From JBLHKS01 sp047620505 (GTDB lineage Bacteria > Verrucomicrobiota > Verrucomicrobiia > Verrucomicrobiales > DEV007), in assembly GCA_047620505.1 (NCBI GenBank), contig JBLHKS010000289.1, forward strand, positions 1 to 7,829: a DNA stretch of 7,829 bases. Reading direction: 5' to 3'. Of the stretch, positions 1 through 7,473 are shown piece after piece. A program made the position numbers and the translations under genes. The notes beneath the pieces are model-generated. The model searched no databases and was not told where the DNA came from. It saw only the letters and a program-made list of their open reading frames with translations. Numbering within the stretch: the stretch's first letter is position 1; every line of letters starts with the position of its first letter.

Positions 1-3000
1 CCCGGCCTGCGCCGCCTGCCCCAGCGCCTTAGCCGCAGCCTCAAGCTCGCCCTTCCGAGCCAGCTCAGCCGCCCACTCGATCGCGGTTTCAAACGTAGCG
101 GAATTGGCACCAATTTCGACCGGTCGACCTGCCTCGTCGAAATTCTGGCGAATTCCGCTACCGTCGGTCAGCACCGCCAGCTCGACCTCGGCAAACTCGA
201 TGACCGCAGCCAGGAGCCGCTCGCGTCGCTGCTCCATCTGCTGAGCCTGAGAGCGCAGACTGAGATGATTCTCACGAACGTCAGCCGCCTGCCCGCGAAG
301 CTCAACCACGTGTTTTTCAAGCCCTTCCGCGTCCAGCCCGAGCGCCTCGATCCGCGCTCGCAACCCCAGCGCCTCGCGTTGATTTTCCGGCTCGATCTCG
401 CCTTGCCGAACCGCCTCGGCCTCAAGCTCGGCTCGAATCTCGCCTTCCGCGATCGCCGCGCGTTGGAGTTTTGTCAGGGCGTCCTGAGCCGCGTTCCGAG
501 TCAGCGAATCGAGCTCGCGTTTCATCACGCCGTTGCCCTCGAGCTCCGATTCCAGCGCCACGATCAACTTCAGCGAATCGTCGATCCGCGCCATTTCCGC
601 GACCCGCTCCAGCTGGCCGAATTCGCGATCCAGCCGCTCGCGCAATTCCAGTTCAATCTCGAGTTCACGCAGTTTCGCCCGCGTTTCGGCGACTTCGACG
701 TCGCGATTGAGATCTTCCCAGTGGTTCGCCAGCTCGTCGAACCGGTTCGCGATTTCGGCCTCGTTCAGCGCCCCGTCTTCCAGAAAATGCCGCTGCTCGC
801 GCGGAGTTTCCGCAAACAGCGCGTCCTCGAACGCAGCCCCGGCGAGGTCCGTCGGCAGGCGAAGCCACTCCAGCGCCGAGTCCGCGTCCCGCGCCCGCTC
901 ACGTCCTGACAACGATAAAATATTCTGCGCGTTCGCGTCCTGACGAAGCGCGTTCATCGCGTTGCGCGCCAGCCGATCGATTCGCTGCTGCTCGGCGAAC
1001 AGAACTCGAGTTTTCGAAAACGGCACAACTTCGCCGTCATCCGCAACCGAGTTTGCCAACGCCCGAGCCCGCTTTTCCAACGCGCGAGCCTGCTCCGCCG
1101 CAAGTCTCATCATTTCCGTCAGCTCCGGCGCAATCTCGATCAAGGCAACCTGCGCGTCCTGCTCGATCGGCTCTAGCATTGCCAAAATCTGGGCGAGCTC
1201 GCTCTGGAGTTCGGTCAAGTCCGGCTGAAGATCGCGGGCAGGCTCCGTCGTCGTCAGCCGCCGCTCCATCTCTTTCGTGATCGCCGTCACGCCCGAGCTT
1301 TTCAGCAAATCGAGGAGCTTCCCGCCCGCTTCGATCGAAATATTTCCCTGCGCCAAACGAAGACCCGCCCTGTTCAGTCGCCGCGACGCGAGCCGCCAAT
1401 CCAGCGGGTGCCGCGTCCGAATTTCCGGCCGCTGACTCCGCCAATCTTCCTGAGCCGCCATCTCTCGAAGCTCAGCCGCGACCGACCGAATGATGTGGAC
1501 CTGCTCGAGCGCCCGGTAAGCCGCGAGCACCGCTTCGACCTGCACTTCAATCCGTTTTTGCTCGATGATCGTCTTCGAATAGTTCTGCGGCCGGCCTTGC
1601 TCGACTTCCGCCATCCCTTCCAGATCGCGCGAAGCGATGAATTCACCCAGCAGCTGCTCAAGCGCGCGAGCGACGAGACCCGAGTTCCGGCAGAACGGAG
1701 AATCCGCGTCCGGACGCGATTCATCGAGGTAGGCGTAGGTGTCGATCACGTCCGGCGTTAGCGGCCAGAAGACCGAGGTCGCTTCCGCTGGCGTGTGAAA
1801 ATATTCCGGCCGATAGTTGTCGGTTTCGCCGCGCTCGATCGCGTGTTCGCGCTGGATCGATCGCGCCACGAACTGGTCCAGCCGCTCGACCTCTCGGCTC
1901 GAATCGCCGACGTCGCGCTCGCGATCCGGCCGCCTTTTCGCGACGGATTCGTGCAACTCGAGAAGCACCGGTTGAGCCTGGCGAATCGTGTCGTCGATCA
2001 GCGTCCGCATCTGGCGCGAAAGATAAGCCAATTTCTCCGACGGCGTTCCCAACGCGTCGATTTCGCCGGCGATCCGCGCGTTGTTGGTGTTGAAAGCGAA
2101 GTCCTGCGGCTCCTGCTGAGCGACGAGTTTAACCAGAATCGTATTCTGCCCGGCCTTGAGCTGCATCCGCCGCCGAACCGGCGATTTTCGATACTCTTGG
2201 CTCTTGATCAGCTCTTCGCCGTTGAGCCAGACCTTGAGGCCTTCGTGATAGGAAAAATTCGCTTCGATCTCGTTCGCGTCCGGCGCGGTGATCGTTCGGA
2301 AAAGGAAAACAACGGTGCGCTCCGGCCCGAGATTCCGCTCCTCGGCCTCAGCCCAACCATTCGCGATCCGCCAGGTCCGACCGTCGACTTTTCGGTTCAG
2401 CTCGACCGCTTTTTCCGTCGAAAACTCGCCGTGAAACGCCTCTTCGTAGTCGTCGAATTCGATCGGCCCGAGCGTCCACCACGGCCCTAACTGATTCACA
2501 ACATTTCGCGAATCGCGATCGTCCGCGCGCAAGGTTTCGAGGTCGAGCGCGAGGCTCTGCAAGCGCGGGCCGAGCGCTTCGGCGACGAGGTGAAGCTCGC
2601 CGGCAGGCCGGTTGTGCCAGTCGACTTCGAATTCAGTCAGCGACTCCGCGATCGAGTCCGCGCGGTGGATCGCGAGCCCTAGAATCCGGCTGAAACGGCG
2701 CAGCGTGTTCGCGTCGGGCTCGCCTTCGAATTCGTGATCCGGCAGCAGCAATTCCAACTGCCGACGCAGGTCTAACAAATCACCCAACGCGATCGCCGCG
2801 AGCTCTTCGCCGATCATCGCGCGGACGTGCTGGTGAGCTCCCTCGGTAGATCGCAATCCGTATTCGAGCTGCTTTTTCGCTTCGTTAAAATAGAATTTCC
2901 GCGCCTCGCCAGCTTTGATGGTTCTGGCGAAACGGAGGCTCGAAACCGCCGCCCGAATCCCGCGATGCCGAGCGTAGGCCGTCGCTTTCGCCGCGAGATT

Positions 3001-4728
3001 CAGATCGTAAACGTCCTTCCCTTTCGGCACGGCCATCAGCGGATCCTGAAGCCGATCGAGCGCCACGTACGCATCGAAATCCAGCTCGCGGATCTCAGCA
3101 GCTGCTCCGCCCTCGGCGACTTCCAATCTGTGGGCGTCGACCACTTGCTTGGCCGAAGTGTAGAATTCGTCGAGGATTCGCTCAGCCCGTTCTTTCGCCC
3201 GTAAGCCGCGCAATCTCGCTGGATCCAGATCTTTGAAATTGATCGTCAGATCGACCGCGCGTGTCTCGGCCATCGCGCCTCGACCGTCGAACGCGACGAG
3301 TTTGGTCGTGATCAAATCGCCTGCGGCGACGTTCAAATTCAGCAGATCCCAGTTGAACGCCACCGGCGTCTGGCGACCGGGATTCGCGGTAACCGGAAAC
3401 TTGAGCCACTCCTGCCCGCCGTCGCGCGAAACCCATTGTTCGACCTTCGCGATCCCGAAATCGTCCTCCGCTTGCCCTAACACAGCCACCACGCCGTCCG
3501 GCTGGACCACGCGTTCGCTCGCGGGCTCGACGAGCCGGATTTTGGGAGCTTTGTCAGGGTGCGCCGTGATCTGGTAAGTCGGGATGAACTCCGCGGGCAG
3601 GCGCGAGCGCGCTCCGACGAGTTGGATCTGGTAGGAGCCGGAATCGCTGACCGGGATCCTCGCCCGCAAGCCGCCTTCGCCAGGTTCAAGCGGGATCGTC
3701 CGCGTTTCGTCGCCGTTGCGCAGGACGATCTCGCCTTCCGCCACCTGGTCGGCTTGGACGAGCAGCTCGACCTCCGTCCCTTCGATCGCTTTGAGATGGC
3801 CGTCCTTTTCGGCGAATTCTTCCGGCTCACGACCGAGGTAAGCCGGAAATTCGTAGCGCTTCGAAAACCCCATGATCACCGGCGGCGTGTGCGGATCGAT
3901 CACGTGCTCGCGCGTCTTCGCGTCGCCGGCGGAAATTCGGTAGCGCAGCGGCTTGCGCTTCGGCCGGAGCGTCGTTTCGAAAACGCCGTTTCCGACAGGC
4001 CGCAGTTGGATCCGCCGGTCGCCGATTTCCAGATTCGCGACCCGAACTTCGGGTTTACTGACTTTGAACCTCAGCTTGACCGAATCGCCCGCTCGGATGA
4101 TTCGCGAAGCCGGGCTTGGCTCGAGAATTTCGATTTCGACATCCGTGATCAGCGGGATTTTCGCCGTCGGAACCGCCGCCCGTTTCATGAGCTGCGAAAA
4201 ATAATCACCGCCGACGACCGCCGCGAGGATCAGCACAAAACCAACGCCTCCCGCAGCCGCGAGCCCCCAGTTTTTGAGGCGTTTCCACGGCAGCAGCTGC
4301 TGGGTCTGAACCTCGCCGATGCGCTCCGCGACGGAGTTCTGAAGAAGCTGGCGAAACTCCGCCGAATCGTGGATTTGAGCCGCGTCGAACTCGCCCAACT
4401 CGACTGCGGAAAGCAGATCCTCGCGCAGGTCCGGCGCCGCGTCCTCGATCGAGCGCGCCAGCTGTTTTTCGCTGGATTTTCCAAGCCATTCACGAACCCC
4501 AAGAAACCAGGCCGCCGCGCCCGCGCCAACGTAGCCGAGCGCCGAAAACGTCCACCTCAGCCAGTCCGGCACGACGAACATCCAATCGAACGCCGCGATC
4601 AGCGCGAAGGCCGCGAGAAGGACGGCGAAAACGACGAGAATCGCCCTGGCCAAAGCGTGGATCCGGCGGCGTTGCCCGAAGGCGGCGATGCGGCGTTTGG
4701 TGATGGGATCGATCGTGGATTCGGGCAT
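1..4728 (-). CDS. Giant DUF4175-like inner-membrane protein with Ig-like, GPF/VWLNG-type beta-sandwich and helical regions (3' end outside window)
   Basis: The frame is open for 1576 codons from the ATG at 4728-4726 to the left edge, so the C-terminus is missing. An in-frame stop at 4746-4744 limits the start, and there is no clear Shine-Dalgarno motif. Residues 10-27 are basic. Hydrophobic segments lie at about 28-47, 59-77 and 155-172, which predicts a cytoplasmic loop at 78-154 and a very large periplasmic part. The loop contains RSIEDAAPDLREDLLSAVEL (92-111), like the 'ErxxPeLxerLlSaveL' signature of DUF4175-type proteins. Beta-rich Ig-like segments follow, with YEFPAYLGREP (292-302) and AEDDFGI (420-426), both typical of planctomycete/verrucomicrobial members. 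Residues about 747-883 form a 'LGP...VWLNG' beta-sandwich. From about 1050 onward the chain is Glu/Arg/Ala/Leu-rich and probably coiled coil. I found only one cysteine (1013). Family members often sit near MoxR ATPase, DUF58 and VWA genes, but none is visible here. The function is unknown; an envelope-spanning scaffold is a guess. Confidence 0.9.
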   Translation of the reverse strand, partial: MPESTIDPITKRRIAAFGQRRRIHALARAILVVFAVLLAAFALIAAFDWMFVVPDWLRWTFSALGYVGAGAAAWFLGVREWLGKSSEKQLARSIEDAAPDLREDLLSAVELGEFDAAQIHDSAEFRQLLQNSVAERIGEVQTQQLLPWKRLKNWGLAAAGGVGFVLILAAVVGGDYFSQLMKRAAVPTAKIPLITDVEIEILEPSPASRIIRAGDSVKLRFKVSKPEVRVANLEIGDRRIQLRPVGNGVFETTLRPKRKPLRYRISAGDAKTREHVIDPHTPPVIMGFSKRYEFPAYLGREPEEFAEKDGHLKAIEGTEVELLVQADQVAEGEIVLRNGDETRTIPLEPGEGGLRARIPVSDSGSYQIQLVGARSRLPAEFIPTYQITAHPDKAPKIRLVEPASERVVQPDGVVAVLGQAEDDFGIAKVEQWVSRDGGQEWLKFPVTANPGRQTPVAFNWDLLNLNVAAGDLITTKLVAFDGRGAMAETRAVDLTINFKDLDPARLRGLRAKERAERILDEFYTSAKQVVDAHRLEVAEGGAAAEIRELDFDAYVALDRLQDPLMAVPKGKDVYDLNLAAKATAYARHRGIRAAVSSLRFARTIKAGEARKFYFNEAKKQLEYGLRSTEGAHQHVRAMIGEELAAIALGDLLDLRRQLELLLPDHEFEGEPDANTLRRFSRILGLAIHRADSIAESLTEFEVDWHNRPAGELHLVAEALGPRLQSLALDLETLRADDRDSRNVVNQLGPWWTLGPIEFDDYEEAFHGEFSTEKAVELNRKVDGRTWRIANGWAEAEERNLGPERTVVFLFRTITAPDANEIEANFSYHEGLKVWLNGEELIKSQEYRKSPVRRRMQLKAGQNTILVKLVAQQEPQDFAFNTNNARIAGEIDALGTPSEKLAYLSRQMRTLIDDTIRQAQPVLLELHESVAKRRPDRERDVGDSSREVERLDQFVARSIQREHAIERGETDNYRPEYFHTPAEATSVFWPLTPDVIDTYAYLDESRPDADSPFCRNSGLVARALEQLLGEFIASRDLEGMAEVEQGRPQNYSKTIIEQKRIEVQVEAVLAAYRALEQVHIIRSVAAELREMAAQEDWRSQRPEIRTRHPLDWRLASRRLNRAGLRLAQGNISIEAGGKLLDLLKSSGVTAITKEMERRLTTTEPARDLQPDLTELQSELAQILAMLEPIEQDAQVALIEIAPELTEMMRLAAEQARALEKRARALANSVADDGEVVPFSKTRVLFAEQQRIDRLARNAMNALRQDANAQNILSLSGRERARDADSALEWLRLPTDLAGAAFEDALFAETPREQRHFLEDGALNEAEIANRFDELANHWEDLNRDVEVAETRAKLRELEIELELRERLDREFGQLERVAEMARIDDSLKLIVALESELEGNGVMKRELDSLTRNAAQDALTKLQRAAIAEGEIRAELEAEAVRQGEIEPENQREALGLRARIEALGLDAEGLEKHVVELRGQAADVRENHLSLRSQAQQMEQRRERLLAAVIEFAEVELAVLTDGSGIRQNFDEAGRPVEIGANSATFETAIEWAAELARKGELEAAAKALGQAAQAG
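2080..2490 (-). other. Embedded 'GPF...VWLNG' beta-sandwich domain within the giant membrane protein (residues about 747-883)
   Basis: Visible landmarks in order are LGPWWTLGPI (747-756), an AF pair (764-765), W786 in a 'GRTW' context, LFRTI (809-813), the strand GLKVWLNGEEL (830-840), KAGQNTILVKL (858-868) and a closing FAFN (877-880). The same order (W-x-LGPF, AF, gxxW, YlyRtI, DDGikVWLNG, LkkGxNxlLlKv, FyF) is known from beta-sandwich domains attached to PSD1/DUF1553 and related planctomycete and verrucomicrobial proteins. The usual Asp-Asp before GikVWLNG is His-Glu here (828-829), so a calcium or ligand site there may be altered. The domain assignment comes from pattern recall, not from a profile search. 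Confidence 0.6.
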
Positions 4729-4787
4729 CGTTTGCTGGCCGAATCACGAGGAATTCGAGGCGGATCTTCCAAATTGAAACCGCCCAC
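4729..4787. other. Short intergenic gap between two same-strand genes
   Basis: This 59-bp gap separates the stop of the secreted-protein gene from the start of the giant membrane-protein gene, both on the minus strand. I see no convincing promoter, ribosome binding site or terminator in it. The only inverted repeat is a 5-bp stem (4759-4763 with 4780-4784) with a 16-nt loop and no T-tract. The spacing fits an operon but does not prove one. Confidence 0.4.
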
Positions 4788-6161
4788 TCAGCGCCCAATT
4801 GCCGATTTATGGACAACAAATTCAGTGGTCCCTGAAACCACTTCTTTTGCCTCAATCGGGTGCCCCAATCGGTCGACTTCGTGCTGTTTGAAGTGCAGGG
4901 CGTAGTGTCCAGCCGGCAACATCCCGAGTGTGATCGCGCCGATGTCCTCGCTCTGCGAATTCGGCTCGCGGTCCCCCAACCAACGCCAACCCAACTCAAG
5001 ATTAATACGATCGCCATCCTGTTCAGCCAAAGCGTAGTTCAACGACCAACGCCCAGCTCCTGGCGGAAGAACGAAAACCACGGTGTCCTGAGCTTGATCG
5101 ATCGGAAGGCCTGACCGCTCCACCAATTGCCAACCCTGAAGATATTCGTTTGGGGAAGCGCCAACCACGTCGAATCCAGTCCGTTTCGCCAACTCGGAGG
5201 GAGTCCTGCACTCGGTCGTTCTTTCCCGCACGTCCAACGCGCTACTTCTGCTCATTTCGATTTTACCAAAATTACTGAGCCGAACCGTCCCGAATTTTTG
5301 ATGTTCAACCACCTGTGCGCCAAGAAATTCCTCCGGGGTCAAAGTCATTTTGTCCAACGCAGCGTAGAGCGCGGCCCTGGCATCTTTCGAATCGGGTAGG
5401 TCGTCTCGAAGGATGGTTGTCAGGGTGAATCGTTCGTGGTTACGCGAGATTTGAATTGTCTTTGGCCAATTCCAAGAAAACCCGCCATCAACCTCAACAA
5501 CGAGGTAGCCTTCGCCTGTCCTCATTCTCCAGACATCGTCGACGGAGCCGTCCTCACTGAACGTCAACTTCTCTCGTCTGTTCGAACCATAAAATCGCCG
5601 TTCCTTCAGGCGCAGCTCCATTCCTTCCCAAACAGACTCAGAAGTCGTGCGTTCGAACCCGCCCATTCTCCAATTCTCGATCACGCGCCCCCCACCGAAA
5701 CCAGGTCTGCATACCGGGCCAACTTGCACGAGGCGGCGCGTTTCACGATCAAGTAAGAGCAAATCGTAAAGCTGCCCGGCGCTTCCGTGGCTCTGCGGCC
5801 AAATCACGTCGGTAGCTCCGTCGCCGTTCAGATCTCTGGTTTCGAATTCCACGCTGCGTCGTTCCCGGGAGGACAGACTCCCAAATTCCTGAACCAACTT
5901 CCAGGAGCCATTCATCAGTTCGAAGACGCCGAGCGATGAAAAAATGACCGGGGCTTCGATCTCCGCCTTTCGATAGTCAATCACCACCAGCGCCAACGGC
6001 TGATCATCGCCGAAGGGCCGTTCGATCGGCGCCTCCGAATCATTCAGCTCATCGGTCGCATTTTGGACCGCTTCTTGATGAAGGGGGAGTTCCCCAGCAG
6101 TCGTTTGACCAGCCACCGCGAGGGCGAAGCAGGCCACGGAAATCTGGATTCCAAAGCGCAT
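4788..6161 (-). CDS. Secreted protein of unknown function with an FG-GAP/EF-hand-like loop
   Basis: A 457-residue frame from ATG 6161-6159 to TGA 4790-4788. Residues 1-23 form a signal peptide: basic start, hydrophobic core ISVACFALAVAG, and a small-residue cleavage area at TTAG/E. Cys11 is not in a lipobox context, so this is probably not a lipoprotein. Residues 55-160 look beta-rich and contain DLNGDGATD (110-118), a calcium-binding loop as in FG-GAP/integrin-like or XAC2610-type proteins. The C-terminal third has two strand-rich segments with LPPGAGRWSLNY (365-376) and LPAGHYALHF (415-424), the second like carboxypeptidase-regulatory or other beta-sandwich modules. No catalytic motif is evident. 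It lies 59 bp upstream of the giant membrane-protein gene and divergent from the nuclease gene. By eye its GC content is near 52%, against about 60% in the giant gene, which may reflect a different origin. Start choice rests on the signal peptide; no Shine-Dalgarno motif is visible. Confidence 0.85.
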   Translation of the reverse strand: MRFGIQISVACFALAVAGQTTAGELPLHQEAVQNATDELNDSEAPIERPFGDDQPLALVVIDYRKAEIEAPVIFSSLGVFELMNGSWKLVQEFGSLSSRERRSVEFETRDLNGDGATDVIWPQSHGSAGQLYDLLLLDRETRRLVQVGPVCRPGFGGGRVIENWRMGGFERTTSESVWEGMELRLKERRFYGSNRREKLTFSEDGSVDDVWRMRTGEGYLVVEVDGGFSWNWPKTIQISRNHERFTLTTILRDDLPDSKDARAALYAALDKMTLTPEEFLGAQVVEHQKFGTVRLSNFGKIEMSRSSALDVRERTTECRTPSELAKRTGFDVVGASPNEYLQGWQLVERSGLPIDQAQDTVVFVLPPGAGRWSLNYALAEQDGDRINLELGWRWLGDREPNSQSEDIGAITLGMLPAGHYALHFKQHEVDRLGHPIEAKEVVSGTTEFVVHKSAIGR

Positions 6162-6265
6162 ACCGACTTTACGCTGGCGGAGACAGCCGTCTTTCAGTGC
6201 TCGACACGGCGCAAAGGTTCCAGATTGAGTGGCCGGATAACCAGGTTAAGCTCCGCAACGAGTCG
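6162..6265. promoter_or_regulatory. Divergent intergenic region that must hold both promoters
   Basis: This 104-bp stretch separates the minus-strand secreted-protein gene from the plus-strand DUF2887 gene, so promoters for both should lie here or just inside the genes. For the plus strand, ttgagt (6225-6230) and taagct (6247-6252) are 16 bp apart and weakly resemble -35 and -10 boxes; the -10 match is poor. No operator-like palindrome stands out. The frame upstream of 6266 is open back to a GTG at 6197, so part of this region could be coding if that start were used. Confidence 0.3.
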
Positions 6266-7153
6266 ATGGAAACGGACGCGGCATTTTACGTGATTTTTGA
6301 GAACAATCCGGCGCGGCTGTCGGAGTTGACGGGTTTGGCGTTACCGCAGTTTGCGAAAGCCGGTTCGGAGGTTTTCAAATCGGTTCAGGTTGAGTGCGAT
6401 CAGTATTTTGAGCCGGTGGATCCCTCGGAACCTCGCTACGTGCTCGAAGTTCAGATGTATTTCGATCATTCGATTTTCATTCGAACGGAGCTCGCCCGCA
6501 ATCTGATCTGGAGGCAGTTGAATTCGCGAGAAAATTGCCGACGCAAAGACTACGATCCGGTTGAAGTCCGCGGAATCGTGATCTTCGGCGACCGCGGATT
6601 CCTACCGCTGAATGCTGAGCCGAATCCGGCGATCGTGTATTTTTTCCTCGATGAGTTGATCGCCGAACTGAAGCAGAAGCATCCGGAATCACCCTTACTC
6701 GGCGTGCTGGCTCCGCTGATCGATTCTGTTGAGGCCCTTGAAAAAGGTGCGGCAAAGTATTACTATTCGATCAAGAACGACTCGTCCCTGACTCCGGACG
6801 AGCAGGAGAGTTTGATCGAAGTATTTCATCATTTCCTCCTCCAACGATTCAAAAACAAAAACTCCACAGAATTCAAAGCCATGATCGCCGAACTGCCCCC
6901 GATAGAAGAAACCGTCGCCGGCCGGGAAGTCCTCGAAAAAGGACTACGCCTCGGACGGGAAGAAGGTCTCGAAAAAGGTCTCGAAAAAGGTCGAGAAGAA
7001 GGTCGAGAAGAAGGTCGAGAAGAAGGTCGACGGCGCGAAGCCCAGATCGTGCGAACGATGCGCGAGCAAGGACAGTCCGTCGAGAAGATCGCGCAACTGA
7101 CCGGCTTGTCGCCGTCCGCGGTTCGCGATATCCAGGATGCCCCGGCTGAGTGA
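6266..7153 (+). CDS. DUF2887 family PD-(D/E)XK (Rpn-like) nuclease / putative transposase-associated protein
   Basis: A 295-residue protein starting METDAAFYVIFENNPARLSE, which matches the DUF2887 opening 'MkTDxlFYxlFqxxPxllxEL'; this is why the ATG at 6266 is preferred over the in-frame GTG at 6197. DUF2887 belongs to the PD-(D/E)XK nuclease superfamily, related to Rpn recombination-promoting nucleases. The likely active-site residues are D45 and the E61-V-Q63 pair in RYVLEVQMYFD, the E-x-Q form common in Rpn relatives. Next come VRGIVIFGDR (about 122-131) and YFFLDELI (about 147-154). The C-terminal tail (about 224-259) has repeated GLEKG/GREEG units, then an EQGQSVEKIAQLTGLS segment that resembles the short helical or HTH-like end of Rpn proteins. 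No Shine-Dalgarno motif is clear. The gene is divergent from the secreted-protein gene and followed by a decayed copy of its own 3' end. The cellular role of DUF2887 proteins is not settled; DNA cleavage is inferred from the fold family. Confidence 0.88.
   Translation: METDAAFYVIFENNPARLSELTGLALPQFAKAGSEVFKSVQVECDQYFEPVDPSEPRYVLEVQMYFDHSIFIRTELARNLIWRQLNSRENCRRKDYDPVEVRGIVIFGDRGFLPLNAEPNPAIVYFFLDELIAELKQKHPESPLLGVLAPLIDSVEALEKGAAKYYYSIKNDSSLTPDEQESLIEVFHHFLLQRFKNKNSTEFKAMIAELPPIEETVAGREVLEKGLRLGREEGLEKGLEKGREEGREEGREEGRRREAQIVRTMREQGQSVEKIAQLTGLSPSAVRDIQDAPAE
6953..7036 (+). repeat. 12-bp in-frame tandem repeats in the nuclease tail
   Basis: Seven consecutive 12-bp units: ggacgggaagaa (6953), two ggtctcgaaaaa (6965, 6977), three ggtcgagaagaa (6989, 7001, 7013) and a terminal ggtcgacggcgc (7025). 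Each encodes a tetrapeptide of the G-R/L-E-E/K type. The identical neighbouring units indicate recent slippage or unequal exchange. Because units are 12 bp, copy-number change lengthens or shortens the protein without shifting the frame. Confidence 0.9.
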
Positions 7154-7195
7154 TAGTCGTCAGTTTTTCGGGACCGGCTGCTCGACGAGCGAAAG
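7154..7195. repeat. Spacer between intact and decayed nuclease ends, resembling the start of the 3' flank after the second copy
   Basis: Right after the intact stop comes tcgtcagtttttcgggac...ctgctc; after the decayed copy comes tcgtcagtctttcaac...ctgctc (from 7471). On the minus strand the first encodes ...VEQPVPKN-stop (stop at 7162-7160), and the second is the end of the small gene, ...MEQLPELKD-stop. The spacer therefore appears to hold a remnant of the last codons of the convergent gene, which suggests the duplicated unit spanned the junction of both genes. Confidence 0.45.
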
Positions 7196-7455
7196 CGATT
7201 CAAAGACAAAAACTCCAAAGAATTCAAAACAATGATCGCCGAACTTACTCCGTTTGATGAAACCGTCGCCGGTCGGGAGGTCTTCGAAAAAGGACTGCGC
7301 CTCGGTCGAAAAGAAGGTTAAGAAGAAGGTCGGCGGCGCGCAGCCCAGATCGTGCGAACGATGCGAGAGCAGGACAGTCCGCCGAGAAGATCGCGCAACT
7401 GACCGGCTTGTCGCCATCCGCGGTTCGCGAAATCGTGGATGCTCCGGTTGAGTGA
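7196..7455 (+). pseudogene. Decayed second copy of the DUF2887 gene 3' end
   Basis: This stretch aligns with 6845-7153 of the intact nuclease gene, at roughly 85-90% identity by eye, and keeps the same terminal TGA (7453-7455). It lacks the whole nuclease domain and has no start of its own. Translation reads RFKDKNSKEFK...GRKEG and then hits a TAA at 7319-7321 inside the repeat tract. Downstream a single base is missing (gagcaagga in the intact gene, gagcagga here, near 7370), which shifts the frame before the conserved EKIAQLTGLSPSAVRE end. The repeat tract has only three 12-bp units (7304-7339) against seven in the intact copy. The 48-bp difference plus the 1-bp deletion accounts for the 49-bp length difference. 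It could come from tandem duplication or from a lost paralogue. Confidence 0.85.
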
Positions 7456-7473
7456 CCGGCCGAGGAGTGATCG

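Noticed and set aside
265..909. Plus-strand open frame of 214 codons, and similar ones at 1408-1761 and 1795-2490
   Set aside because: All lie in the same codon-aligned antisense frame of the giant gene, whose minus-strand translation has recognisable domains and no stops.
4759..4784. Inverted repeat ggcgg/ccgcc as a possible terminator
   Set aside because: The stem is only 5 bp, the loop is 16 nt and no T-tract follows on the minus strand.
3559..4905. Plus-strand open frame of 448 codons
   Set aside because: It is codon-aligned antisense to the giant minus-strand gene. Its Arg/Asp/Phe-heavy composition and lack of domains are typical of an antisense shadow in GC-rich DNA, and it crosses the start of that gene into the next one.
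6197..6265. Upstream GTG start for the DUF2887 gene, adding 23 residues
   Set aside because: The family normally begins at the 'METD-x-x-FY' motif, which matches the ATG at 6266; the extra residues match nothing known for the family.
6953..7036. Regular repeats as a possible CRISPR array
   Set aside because: The units are 12 bp, directly adjacent without spacers, and in frame inside a coding region.
7254..7451. Plus-strand 65-codon open frame over the decayed nuclease copy
   Set aside because: It is a different frame created by the premature stop and the 1-bp deletion; its translation does not match the nuclease before the frameshift.
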